In this document: piece after piece, positions 1 through 5,420 of the stretch
How positions within the stretch are numbered: position 1 is the stretch's first letter
Layout: every line of letters begins with the position of its first letter
Assembly: GCA_015259305.1 (NCBI GenBank)
Contig: JABZGO010000136.1
Coordinates: 1-5,420, forward strand
Origin: Alloprevotella tannerae
GTDB lineage: Bacteria > Bacteroidota > Bacteroidia > Bacteroidales > Bacteroidaceae
Length of the DNA: 5,420 bases
Direction: 5' to 3'
Translations under genes and position numbers: made by a program
The notes under the pieces: generated by a model
Databases searched by the model: none
What the model was told of the DNA's origin: nothing
Seen by the model: only the letters and a program-made list of their open reading frames with translations

Positions 1-555
1 TTGCAGTATGTCTACATTCATTCGCAGTTGTACTTATCTGGTTATAACGCTATTTATGGCTCGTTTGCCGCCCTTCCGATGTTGATGATCTGGTTTCAAT
101 TTAGCTGGTACATTGTCTTGTTTGGAGCTACGCTAAGCTATTTACATCAAAACCGTGAGGCGCTAGATGTTCCACTGATGCAAAGTGCTTGTCGGAAAGA
201 TCGAGATGAACTTTGTTTGCAGCTGTTATGTGTTGTATATAAAGCTTTTGAGCGCGGTGAAGCACCAACCAGTGTTGATCGGATAGCTGAAGATTTAAAG
301 TTGAATCCTTCACTGATCAAAGAAGCTTTGGATCTGATGCAGTCGTTGCCTTTTTTGCTGTATTTAGATCAAGAAAGGTATGCACCGGCACGTGATCCAC
401 GCCAGCTCACAATAGGTGAGGTGATTAAAGCGCTTGACCGAGAGGGGCGGGCATTGCATTTTAAGCAATTCAACCAAGACTTCAGTGCTTATCGTATAAA
501 GATTTTTGAGCAAGAAGCGGCTAAATGTTTGGTAGTAGACTATTTATCTTTATAG
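1..555 (+). CDS. YihY/BrkB-family inner-membrane protein, C-terminal part (5' truncated by window edge)
   Basis: The reading frame is open from the first base and ends at TAG 553-555. The TTG at position 1 is just where the window begins, not a start. Residues 18-48 (YGSFAALPMLMIWFQFSW onward) match the last conserved membrane segment of the YihY/BrkB family, whose members were once misnamed ribonuclease BN. Family proteins usually have about six membrane helices, so most of them lie upstream of this window. After the last helix comes a soluble tail of about 135 residues. Residues 70-145 look like a small helix-turn-helix or winged-helix fold (SVDRIAEDLKLNPSLIKEAL), a tail I believe is common in Bacteroidetes members. 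The molecular function of the family is not established. The stop is only 9 nt before the sugar-kinase-like gene, so the two are probably cotranscribed. Family assignment is good; the tail's role is inference. Confidence 0.85.
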   Translation: MQYVYIHSQLYLSGYNAIYGSFAALPMLMIWFQFSWYIVLFGATLSYLHQNREALDVPLMQSACRKDRDELCLQLLCVVYKAFERGEAPTSVDRIAEDLKLNPSLIKEALDLMQSLPFLLYLDQERYAPARDPRQLTIGEVIKALDREGRALHFKQFNQDFSAYRIKIFEQEAAKCLVVDYLSL

Positions 556-564
556 CCTCTGATT

Positions 565-1419
565 ATGAATTTACTGATAGCTGATAGTGGGAGCACGAAA
601 ACTGATTGGAGTTTGCTGCAAGACGGTGATGTGACTAAGCGTGTTGTTAGTCAGGGGATCAACCCTTTTATGGTTCCGGCTGATGAAATATCTCGCATCG
701 TAATGCAGGAGTTAACACCTCACTTAAGTCAACCTATTGATGCGATTCGTTTTTATGGTGCCGGTTGTCGTGGGAAACAACGGCGTGTTGTAAAAAGCTT
801 GCTTCAGCAAGTGCTTAATACGGAAGATGTGAATGTGGAATCTGATTTGCAAGGGGCTGCTATTGCACTCTGTCGTGAAGAAAAAGGTATAGCCTGCATC
901 TTAGGTACCGGTTCTAATAGTTGCCTTTTTGATGGACAAACTATTGTAGAAAACGTAGCACCTCTAGGGTTTATTTTGGGAGATGAAGGAAGTGGGGCTG
1001 TATTGGGGCGTCGTTTTCTGAGCGACTTACTTAAAAATCAATTATCAACGCAGGTACGTTCTTGCTTTGAGGCGCAATATAGTTTGTCTGTTGAAGATAT
1101 TGTGCAGCGCGTCTACAAACAACCTTTTCCCAATCGGTTTATGGCAGGCTTCGCCGTATTCTTAGGGAAATATAAACATCTCGAGGAGATACAAGCTTTG
1201 GTAAAATCTGAATTTGAACGCTTTTTTCGTCGAAACGTTGCACAATACAATCATCCGGATTTGGCTGTACACTTTGTAGGTAGTATTGCTTTCTATTTTA
1301 GAGTAGAACTACAAACTGTAGCTGTTGACTTAGGTTATAGAATTGGCCGAATTTTGAAAAGCCCTATTGTCGGATTAGAAAAGTTTTATGCTGACAGTAA
1401 AGATACTAATTTGACTTAA
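565..1419 (+). CDS. BadF/BadG/BcrA-type ATPase, N-acetylglucosamine kinase-like
   Basis: This is a complete 284-residue protein of the ASKHA (actin/sugar kinase/Hsp70) fold, the usual length for the Bacteroidetes group annotated as N-acetylglucosamine kinase or BadF/BadG/BcrA/BcrD ATPase. Visible motifs are the N-terminal phosphate loop ADSGSTKTDW (6-15), a probable catalytic aspartate in ESDLQGAA (D94), the second phosphate loop ILGTGSNSC (112-120), the GDEGSGAVLG segment (139-148) and the adenosine-side FVGSIAFYF (237-245). The likely reaction is ATP-dependent phosphorylation of an amino sugar such as GlcNAc in the cytoplasm, serving wall recycling or glycan use. Substrate is inferred from family only. 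The ATG at 565 is directly followed by the phosphate loop, so it fixes the N terminus. It lies 9 nt after the YihY-like gene, suggesting one operon. Two stops in a row (TAA TAG, 1417-1422) end it, and an inverted repeat follows 31 nt later. Confidence 0.88.
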   Translation: MNLLIADSGSTKTDWSLLQDGDVTKRVVSQGINPFMVPADEISRIVMQELTPHLSQPIDAIRFYGAGCRGKQRRVVKSLLQQVLNTEDVNVESDLQGAAIALCREEKGIACILGTGSNSCLFDGQTIVENVAPLGFILGDEGSGAVLGRRFLSDLLKNQLSTQVRSCFEAQYSLSVEDIVQRVYKQPFPNRFMAGFAVFLGKYKHLEEIQALVKSEFERFFRRNVAQYNHPDLAVHFVGSIAFYFRVELQTVAVDLGYRIGRILKSPIVGLEKFYADSKDTNLT

Positions 1420-1452
1420 TAGCGAATTATGCTTCTTCCGGGGCAACCTATG

Positions 1453-1490
1453 ATAAGATGAAATATAAGCGAGGTTGAATTTCATCTTAT
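1453..1490 (+). terminator. 12-bp perfect inverted repeat, candidate terminator of the YihY/kinase unit
   Basis: ATAAGATGAAAT (1453-1464) and ATTTCATCTTAT (1479-1490) are exact reverse complements around a 14-nt loop. The repeat starts 33 nt after the kinase stop. It is AT-rich and is followed by AAGTTTCTAATA rather than a clean T-run, so it is a weak intrinsic terminator at best. It could equally protect the mRNA 3' end or be a protein-binding site. Confidence 0.5.
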
Positions 1491-1550
1491 AAGTTTCTAA
1501 TATACTTATGTGTGTACATTCTTTTCTAAAGACGTAATTCTTCTTTCTTG

Positions 1551-1634
1551 ATTGTTTGGTGCCGGCAAACCATCGTTTGCTCCCAGCATACTATCGTTTG
1601 GACTCAGCATATTATTGTTTGCTCCCGGCAAACA
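1551..1634. repeat. Four tandem copies of a 21-bp repeat
   Basis: Units are 1551-1571, 1572-1592, 1593-1613 and 1614-1634, joined without spacers, and a further AT follows at 1635. The shared pattern is AT(T/C)GTTTG then five variable bases, then (A/G)GCA(A/T)A and two variable bases. Units 1 and 4 agree at 18 of 21 positions, 2 and 4 at 17, and 2 and 3 at 17. Units 1 and 3 have GTTTGG where 2 and 4 have GTTTGC, hinting at a 42-bp higher-order period. Because 21 is a multiple of three, every frame reads as a heptapeptide repeat (for example TIVCSQH, TIVWTQH). There is no ATG start or RBS, so I regard it as noncoding. I have a vague memory of similar repeats in Bacteroidetes genomes, which I cannot verify here. 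Confidence 0.85.
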
Positions 1635-1636
1635 AT
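1614..1636. repeat. Perfect 9-bp hairpin in the last 21-bp repeat unit
   Basis: ATTGTTTGC (1614-1622) and GCAAACAAT (1628-1636) are exact reverse complements around the 5-nt loop TCCCG. Unit 1 can form a similar stem with one mismatch in 8 (ATTGTTTG 1551-1558 against CAAACCAT 1566-1573). Units 2 and 3 pair poorly. The right arm borrows the two bases just after the unit. Confidence 0.7.
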
Positions 1637-2086
1637 AGGTCTTTTGAAAAAAGATCTAATTATGTTGTTGTTATATCTTGAAAAAGAGATTGTTGTGCTT
1701 TTTTTGTTAGATAATCTCAGACCAAATATAAATAAGGTGTTTTGTCAAGTGGAATTTGTATCAACCCTTGTTTGTTGTCTGTGTCATGTTGGGGGATGCT
1801 AATTTCGGAAGTCTATACGTCATTTACCTATATTGGAGAAAGGCGGGCTTTGGCTTTGCTGTTCATATTTCTGAAAGCATACGTGTTATTGTATATTCAC
1901 CCTCAAAAACAGAGACATAGGGAGATAAGAGCCTACAATATTGTCGTTGTGTTTTGTGGTGAGATGTTAGACCATTCTTTGTTGTGAGATTTGCAGTAGT
2001 ATCGGAGATCTTGTCTATTTTTACGCCTATAGTCGATAGCTTCAATATCTTCTTTTGTTGACCATAAAAAGCAAAAGGAGCTTAGG

Positions 2087-2113
2087 TTATTGTAATAATA
2101 TATTGTATCTTCG
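2087..2113 (+). promoter_or_regulatory. Possible promoter and operator of the Fur/PerR-type gene
   Basis: TATCTTCG (2106-2113) differs in one base from the Bacteroidetes -7 element TAnnTTTG; no clear -33 TTTG is seen at the expected distance. Just upstream lies the 12-bp palindrome TTATTGTAATAA (2087-2098). Its surrounding 15 bp match the Bacillus subtilis Per box (TTATAATnATTATAA, from memory) at 10 of 14 defined positions. Position between the promoter elements would suit autoregulation. The surroundings are AT-rich, so chance is a real alternative. Confidence 0.3.
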
Positions 2114-2150
2114 CTCGTAGATTCAGATGACAAGAAATCAGACGCTGGAT

Positions 2151-2579
2151 ATGAAGAGACGAACAGCAATTAATTGTTTAAAGAAAAGTGGAGTAAAACC
2201 CAGTTTGCAGCGCATTGCGATATTGGATTATCTTTTATCGCATGCTACTCACCCTGCGGTGGATGAAATCTACGAAACGTTAGTAAAAGATATTCCAACA
2301 CTTTCTCGAACGACTGTGTATAATACGCTTCATCTCTTTGCTGAGAATGGGTTGGCTACGCAAATGGCTTTAGATGAGCAACGTGTGAGATTTGATGGCA
2401 ATGTCTCTCCACATGCGCATTTCCATTGTCGTTGTTGTCAGAAAATTTTTGATTTACCACTTCCTTCCGGAATACCAATGGAAGGAGAAGCTTTGTCTGA
2501 AGATCTTAAAGTAGAGCAAGTCGAAGTCAATTATCGAGGCATTTGTGCCGAATGTCAGAAGAAACAAGAATTTAACTGA
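2151..2579 (+). CDS. Fur-family metalloregulator with PerR-type ligand set
   Basis: A cytoplasmic DNA-binding repressor of 142 residues from ATG 2151; an in-frame ATG at 2127 would give 150. I prefer 2151 because it places 13 residues before the GVKPSLQR motif, about as in B. subtilis PerR, and leaves room for a leader after the candidate -7 element. Neither start has a Shine-Dalgarno site. Numbered from 2127, the winged helix covers about 10-90 with recognition helix SRTTVYNTLHLF (60-71). Ligands equivalent to PerR H37, D85, H91, H93 and D104 are all present as H42, D90, H96, H98 and D109. The structural zinc site is C101, C104, C140 and C143, with an extra C103. The aspartate at the D104 position is typical of peroxide-sensing members, so PerR-like function is plausible, but Fur-like iron regulation is not excluded. 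It is monocistronic, ended by the terminator at 2660-2705. Confidence 0.9.
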   Translation: MKRRTAINCLKKSGVKPSLQRIAILDYLLSHATHPAVDEIYETLVKDIPTLSRTTVYNTLHLFAENGLATQMALDEQRVRFDGNVSPHAHFHCRCCQKIFDLPLPSGIPMEGEALSEDLKVEQVEVNYRGICAECQKKQEFN

Positions 2580-2659
2580 CGCTAATCTATAAATAGAAGA
2601 ATCTAAGCAGCTTATATCGCTGAAAAGCAATACTTCCAATCTGTTACTAGATATAATTT

Positions 2660-2705
2660 AAGGTCTCTGACGGGCAGTATGCCAACCAGAGACCTTTTAT
2701 TTTAC
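2660..2705 (+). terminator. Intrinsic terminator of the Fur-family gene
   Basis: AAGGTCTCTG (2660-2669) and CAGAGACCTT (2687-2696) form a perfect 10-bp stem. The 17-nt interior can form a further 4-bp stem GGCA/TGCC (2673-2676 with 2680-2683). The T-rich tail TTTTATTTT follows on the + strand. It sits between the convergent regulator and prs genes. Read on the minus strand the stem is the same but the tail (TTAAATTATAT) is poorer in U, so termination of prs here is possible but weaker. Confidence 0.85.
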
Positions 2706-2753
2706 AATTGCTCGAACTAATGCTTAACGTAAGTGTTCAGTTGCGCGTGATTG

Positions 2754-3689
2754 TTAGATAAGATATTGAGAACTGATGCTCTCATTGTCCATTACGCGGC
2801 GAATGGTCTCGGCAAACATTTTAGAAACAGAGATCTGCTTTACCTTTTGGCAGTTGCCGCGATAAGGAATACTATCAGTAAAGAGCATTTCTTCAATAGG
2901 TGATGCTTCAATTCGCTCATCAGCCGGGTTAGACATAATGCAGTGGGAAGCAATAGCGCGGACACTGCGTGCGCCATTCTCCACCATCAAAGATGCAGCC
3001 TTGGTAATCGTTCCGGCAGTATCAACCATGTCATCGATTAAGATGATGTCCATATCTTTAACCTCGCCTATAATCTGCATATCACCTACGACGTTGGCGC
3101 GTTTGCGAGTCTTGTTGCAAAGCACCATCGGGCAATCAAGATATTTTGCATAAGCACTTGCACGCTTAGAGCCGCCAACGTCCGGAGAAGCAATGCATAG
3201 ATTTTTCAAATTGAGTGATTGGATGTAGGGAAGTACGACCGTCGATGCATATAAGTGGTCTACCGGCACATCAAAGAATCCCTGCTCTTGGTCGGCGTGA
3301 AGATCCATTGTGATCAGTCGGTCAATACCGGCTGCACTGAGCATATCGGCAATGAGTTTTGCGCCGATAGATACGCGTGGCTTATCCTTTCTGTCCTGTC
3401 TCGCCCAGCCGAAATAGGGAATTACAGCATTGATACTCTTTGCTGAAGCACGCTTCGCCGCATCAATCATCAGTAGTAACTCCATCAAGTTGTCTGAATT
3501 TGGGAAGGTAGATTGAACTAGAAATACGTCGCGCCCACGTATTGATTCTTCAAAGCTAACGACAAATTCACCATCGGCAAAATAGGTAATATCAAGGTTA
3601 CCTAATGGGCAGTCCAAGTCCTTGCAGATCTTTTCTGCTAAGTAGCGCGTCTTGGTGCCGGAAAAGACCAAAAAAGATTCTTTATTCAT
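2754..3689 (-). CDS. prs: Ribose-phosphate pyrophosphokinase (PRPP synthetase)
   Basis: Makes 5-phosphoribosyl 1-diphosphate from ribose 5-phosphate and ATP in the cytosol, the precursor for purines, pyrimidines, NAD, histidine and tryptophan. From ATG 3689 the protein has 311 residues, the normal bacterial length. Motifs are FADGE (37-41), the ATP/metal segment MDLHADQEQGFF (128-139), SPDVGGSKRA (168-177), the flexible-loop region CNKTRKRAN (191-199) and the PRPP-binding loop IILIDDMVDTAGT (215-227). B. subtilis has a histidine where SPDVGG has V171; from memory this valine is shared by Bacteroidetes homologues. The frame extends upstream to a TTG at 3716, overlapping the previous gene. I reject that start because homologues begin near MNKESFLVFSGT. 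It lies 19 nt downstream of the thiE-like gene, so an operon is likely. It converges on the Fur-family gene. Confidence 0.96.
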   Translation of the reverse strand: MNKESFLVFSGTKTRYLAEKICKDLDCPLGNLDITYFADGEFVVSFEESIRGRDVFLVQSTFPNSDNLMELLLMIDAAKRASAKSINAVIPYFGWARQDRKDKPRVSIGAKLIADMLSAAGIDRLITMDLHADQEQGFFDVPVDHLYASTVVLPYIQSLNLKNLCIASPDVGGSKRASAYAKYLDCPMVLCNKTRKRANVVGDMQIIGEVKDMDIILIDDMVDTAGTITKAASLMVENGARSVRAIASHCIMSNPADERIEASPIEEMLFTDSIPYRGNCQKVKQISVSKMFAETIRRVMDNESISSQYLI

Positions 3690-3708
3690 TGTGGTTAAGT
3701 AAGGGGTG

Positions 3709-4314
3709 TTAATCAATTATTTTTTTCAACTTTCGAAAATGGTTTATCAGATCTTTGTAGTCTTGGTTGGAATAGATATTAAATCGATTCCAGACTTCGC
3801 CATAAAGCACCGCACCGCCAAAACCTCTTTCTTTTAACTGTAAGAGATTGTCAATTGTGACACCGCCTGCGGCATATACTTTTTTATCAATCAACTTACC
3901 CATCGTAGCAAGCTCTTCTTCTTGATCAATGCTACTTGCTTCTTGATTGTCGTCTGGTGATGGGGAGAGAAAGACGTAATCCATCTGCTTTTTTCGCTGT
4001 AGTAATTCTTCCTTGTTACGACAAGTGCAACTGATTTGACCGCGATAGTTGTCGGGGGCAGCAGTGTTACGTTGGTTCAGGTGGATTCCTTTTAAGCCAA
4101 ACTCTTGTTTAAGATAAAAATGATCGTGAGTAACTATACGCTTTCGATATCGCTCAGGCAATAGTGATAATAGGCGTTCTGAATAGACTGGTTCGCTATT
4201 CGGCTTTCTCATATGAAGCAACTCCAAACCTTCATCAAAGAGCGTCGATAGTATCGCGTGTTCTTCAACAAAGAAATATGGCGTAGTTAAAAGGACAAGT
4301 TTAAATGCTCCCAT
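3709..4314 (-). CDS. Divergent thiamine-phosphate-synthase (ThiE/TenI) family protein
   Basis: A 201-residue protein with the ThiE/TenI TIM-barrel pattern, close to the usual length of 200-220. ThiE couples HMP diphosphate to thiazole phosphate. Recognisable segments are LHMRKP (33-38, for ThiE LQxREK), VTHD (61-64, for the Asn-Asp pair), GIHLNQRN (76-83, for GIHxGQED), SCTC (95-98), FLSPSP (115-120, for the TxTK phosphate region) and AAGGVT (148-153). Several catalytic positions are changed: Q to H34, Asn-Asp to His63-Asp64, metal-binding Asp to N83, and no TxTK. Fold membership is fairly sure, but ThiE activity is doubtful; a TenI-like or other role is possible. I chose ATG 4314 because the upstream TTG at 4374 lies within the promoter -7 region and would add residues unlike the family. 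No other thi genes are visible; prs follows after 19 nt. Confidence 0.8.
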   Translation of the reverse strand: MGAFKLVLLTTPYFFVEEHAILSTLFDEGLELLHMRKPNSEPVYSERLLSLLPERYRKRIVTHDHFYLKQEFGLKGIHLNQRNTAAPDNYRGQISCTCRNKEELLQRKKQMDYVFLSPSPDDNQEASSIDQEEELATMGKLIDKKVYAAGGVTIDNLLQLKERGFGGAVLYGEVWNRFNIYSNQDYKDLINHFRKLKKIID

Positions 4315-4363
4315 ACTTATTATATATGAATAGCGAGATAAGTCGCCTTGTGCATCCACACTG

Positions 4364-4371
4364 CAAAGATA
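4364..4371 (-). promoter_or_regulatory. Bacteroidetes-type -7 promoter element of the thiE-like/prs unit
   Basis: On the minus strand 4371-4364 reads TATCTTTG, a perfect match to the Bacteroidetes TAnnTTTG element, 49 nt upstream of the preferred ATG at 4314. A related TATACTTTG sits just upstream (4380-4372). No clear -33 TTG/TTTG is seen at the expected spacing. The position predicts a leader of roughly 40 nt and supports transcription of the thiE-like gene and prs separately from mrp. Confidence 0.55.
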
Positions 4372-4473
4372 CAAAGTATAAGCAGAAAAAACCGATTTGT
4401 GGGCCGCTCTTTTCGTGAGATTCTTATAGTCTATATGTTGATATTGGACGTGTACCTCTAAATGTACTTCTAT

Positions 4474-5420
4474 TTAATGTTTTGAGACTTCAACAATCGC
4501 TGTTGGAGGGAGCGATTCGTTGCGTTTTTTTGTGGCCTTTAATACTTCTTGGGCTAAATGACGAAAGGCTTCGCTTATGATTTCTCCTTTCTTTAGTGAA
4601 ACAGGTTCTCCTTCGTCGCCGCTTTCGCTGATGCTTTGTACGATTGGGATTTGGCCTAACAAGGGTACGTGCATCTCTATAGCTAAATTAGCTACGCCTT
4701 CTTTACCAAACAAGTAGTAACGATTTTCTGGAAGTTCTTTAGGTGTAAACCAAGCCATATTCTCAACTAGTCCTAAGATTGGGACATTAACTTTCTCGTT
4801 TTTATACATATCAATGCCTTTTCTAGCATCGGCTAGCGCTACTTGTTGTGGCGTTGAAACGATTACTGCGCCCGTAACGGAAAGTGTTTGCAGTAAAGTC
4901 AGATGAATATCTCCCGTTCCCGGCGGAGTGTCAAGAATAAAATAGTCAAGATCGCCCCAATCTGTATCGGCTATTAATTGTTTGAGTGAATTAGAGGCCA
5001 TACCTCCTCGCCATAATGTAGCTGTGTTGGGGTTAACAAAGAATCCTATTGAAAGTACTTTGACTCCATATTTTTCTGCCGGAATAATCAGTTGCCGCCC
5101 GTCTTTGTTTTCTGCGAAGATTTGGACTTGCTCTAAGTGGAGCATTTTAGGAATAGAAGGGCCGAAGATATCGGCATCAAGCAATCCAACTTTGTAGCCT
5201 AATGCAGCAAGACTTACAGCAAGATTAACGGACACCGTACTTTTTCCTACTCCTCCTTTTCCGCTACTGACAGCAATGATATTTTTTACGTCAGGTAGCA
5301 GCTTTCCTACTTCCGGACGTGCTTTTTGTAGTGTTTTGACGCTAATAGCAACATTGATATCCTTATCTACAAAAGTATGAATGGTTGATTCTGCCGCCTT
5401 CACCACTGATTTAATAAAAG
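4474..5420 (-). CDS. mrp: Mrp/ApbC/NBP35-family P-loop ATPase (5' end outside window)
   Basis: Family members act in the cytosol as Fe-S cluster carriers. The frame runs off the window: GTG 5406 is not the start, because the upstream codons read F-I-K-S, continuing the N-terminal MIP18/DUF59 domain (FIKSVVKAAE) found in full-length proteins of about 360-370 residues. Numbered from 5406, residues 1-40 end that domain. The ATPase domain follows with the deviant Walker A GKGGVGKST (49-57), LLDADIFGPS (75-84), WRGGMAS (132-138) and LDTPPGTGD (158-166). ENMAWFTPKELPENRYYLFG (215-234) is where many relatives carry CxxC, but no cysteine occurs here or anywhere in the visible protein. The cluster-carrying role is therefore uncertain. 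Stop TAA at 4474-4476; 159 nt separate it from the thiE-like start, with no clear terminator between. Confidence 0.95.
   Translation of the reverse strand, partial: FIKSVVKAAESTIHTFVDKDINVAISVKTLQKARPEVGKLLPDVKNIIAVSSGKGGVGKSTVSVNLAVSLAALGYKVGLLDADIFGPSIPKMLHLEQVQIFAENKDGRQLIIPAEKYGVKVLSIGFFVNPNTATLWRGGMASNSLKQLIADTDWGDLDYFILDTPPGTGDIHLTLLQTLSVTGAVIVSTPQQVALADARKGIDMYKNEKVNVPILGLVENMAWFTPKELPENRYYLFGKEGVANLAIEMHVPLLGQIPIVQSISESGDEGEPVSLKKGEIISEAFRHLAQEVLKATKKRNESLPPTAIVEVSKH

Larger units (their letters stand above)
1420..2150. other. Long region without a recognisable gene
   Basis: About 730 bp between the kinase stop and the preferred start of the Fur-family gene. Both strands contain only short open frames, most opening at TTG, with translations I do not recognise. 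The frame 1548-1802 is a product of the 21-bp tandem repeat. The frame 1742-1987 and two minus-strand frames within 1863-2169 show no domain, signal peptide or convincing start. Contents I can point to are the inverted repeat at 1453-1490, the tandem repeat at 1551-1634 and a near-identical 13-bp direct repeat (TTTGTGGTGAGAT 1953-1965, TTTGTTGTGAGAT 1978-1990). A possible promoter/operator lies at 2087-2113. I see no tRNA or riboswitch, but a small RNA or a decayed gene cannot be excluded. Confidence 0.6.

Noticed and set aside
1548..1802. 84-codon + strand open frame with heptapeptide repeats
   Set aside because: It opens at TTG without an RBS, its repeat part is simply the 21-bp DNA repeat read in frame, and the remainder resembles no family I know.
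1742..1987. 81-codon + strand open frame (ATG at 1796 inside)
   Set aside because: No recognised domain, no RBS, and a composition like random AT-rich sequence.
1863..2169. Two overlapping minus-strand open frames (60 and 78 codons)
   Set aside because: They overlap each other, and one runs into the Fur-family gene; neither shows a motif or conserved-looking sequence.
3690..3716. Upstream TTG start for prs giving 320 residues
   Set aside because: It overlaps the end of the thiE-like gene, and the nine extra residues are absent from homologues as I remember them; ATG 3689 fits the family.
4315..4374. Upstream TTG start for the thiE-like gene giving 221 residues
   Set aside because: It falls inside the promoter -7 region, and the added 20 residues do not look like family sequence.
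4385..4410. Possible minus-strand terminator between mrp and the thiE-like gene (T-run at 4391-4386)
   Set aside because: The sequence before the T-run (CGGCCCACAAATCGG) does not form a stable stem; CGG does not pair with CGG.
5404..5406. GTG as the start codon of mrp
   Set aside because: The frame stays open to the window edge and the upstream residues FIKS match the family's N-terminal domain, so the real start lies outside.

Overview
The window looks like a chromosomal housekeeping segment from a member of the Bacteroidales. The Prs, Mrp and BadF-type kinase sequences resemble Bacteroides/Porphyromonas proteins. Shine-Dalgarno sites are absent before the starts, and one gene has a Bacteroidetes-type -7 promoter element (TATCTTTG). 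I cannot name the species. No transposase, phage gene, CRISPR array, tRNA or rRNA is visible.

Left part, + strand: the C-terminal end of a YihY/BrkB-family inner-membrane protein (1-555, cut by the window edge) is followed after 9 nt by a BadF/BadG-type sugar kinase resembling N-acetylglucosamine kinase (565-1419). The pair is probably one transcription unit. It ends near a perfect 12-bp inverted repeat (1453-1490).

Middle: about 700 bp (1420-2150) has no convincing gene. It holds four copies of a 21-bp tandem repeat (1551-1634), the last forming a perfect 9-bp hairpin, and a possible promoter/operator for the next gene. That gene (2151-2579, +) is a Fur-family regulator carrying all five metal ligands known from the peroxide sensor PerR plus four structural-zinc cysteines. 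A strong stem-loop terminator (2660-2705) lies between it and the convergent genes on the other strand.

Right part, - strand: mrp (5420-4474, 5' end outside the window), a divergent thiamine-phosphate-synthase-like gene (4314-3709) and prs (3689-2754) all read leftwards. The thiE-like gene and prs are 19 nt apart and probably cotranscribed from a promoter in the 159-nt gap after mrp.

Functionally this is a mix: PRPP supply (Prs), a probable Fe-S/P-loop ATPase (Mrp), amino-sugar phosphorylation and metal/peroxide-responsive regulation. No obvious new system is present. The points most worth a second look are the 21-bp repeat array in the unusually long gap, the complete absence of cysteine in the visible Mrp, and the degenerate active site of the prs-linked ThiE-like protein.
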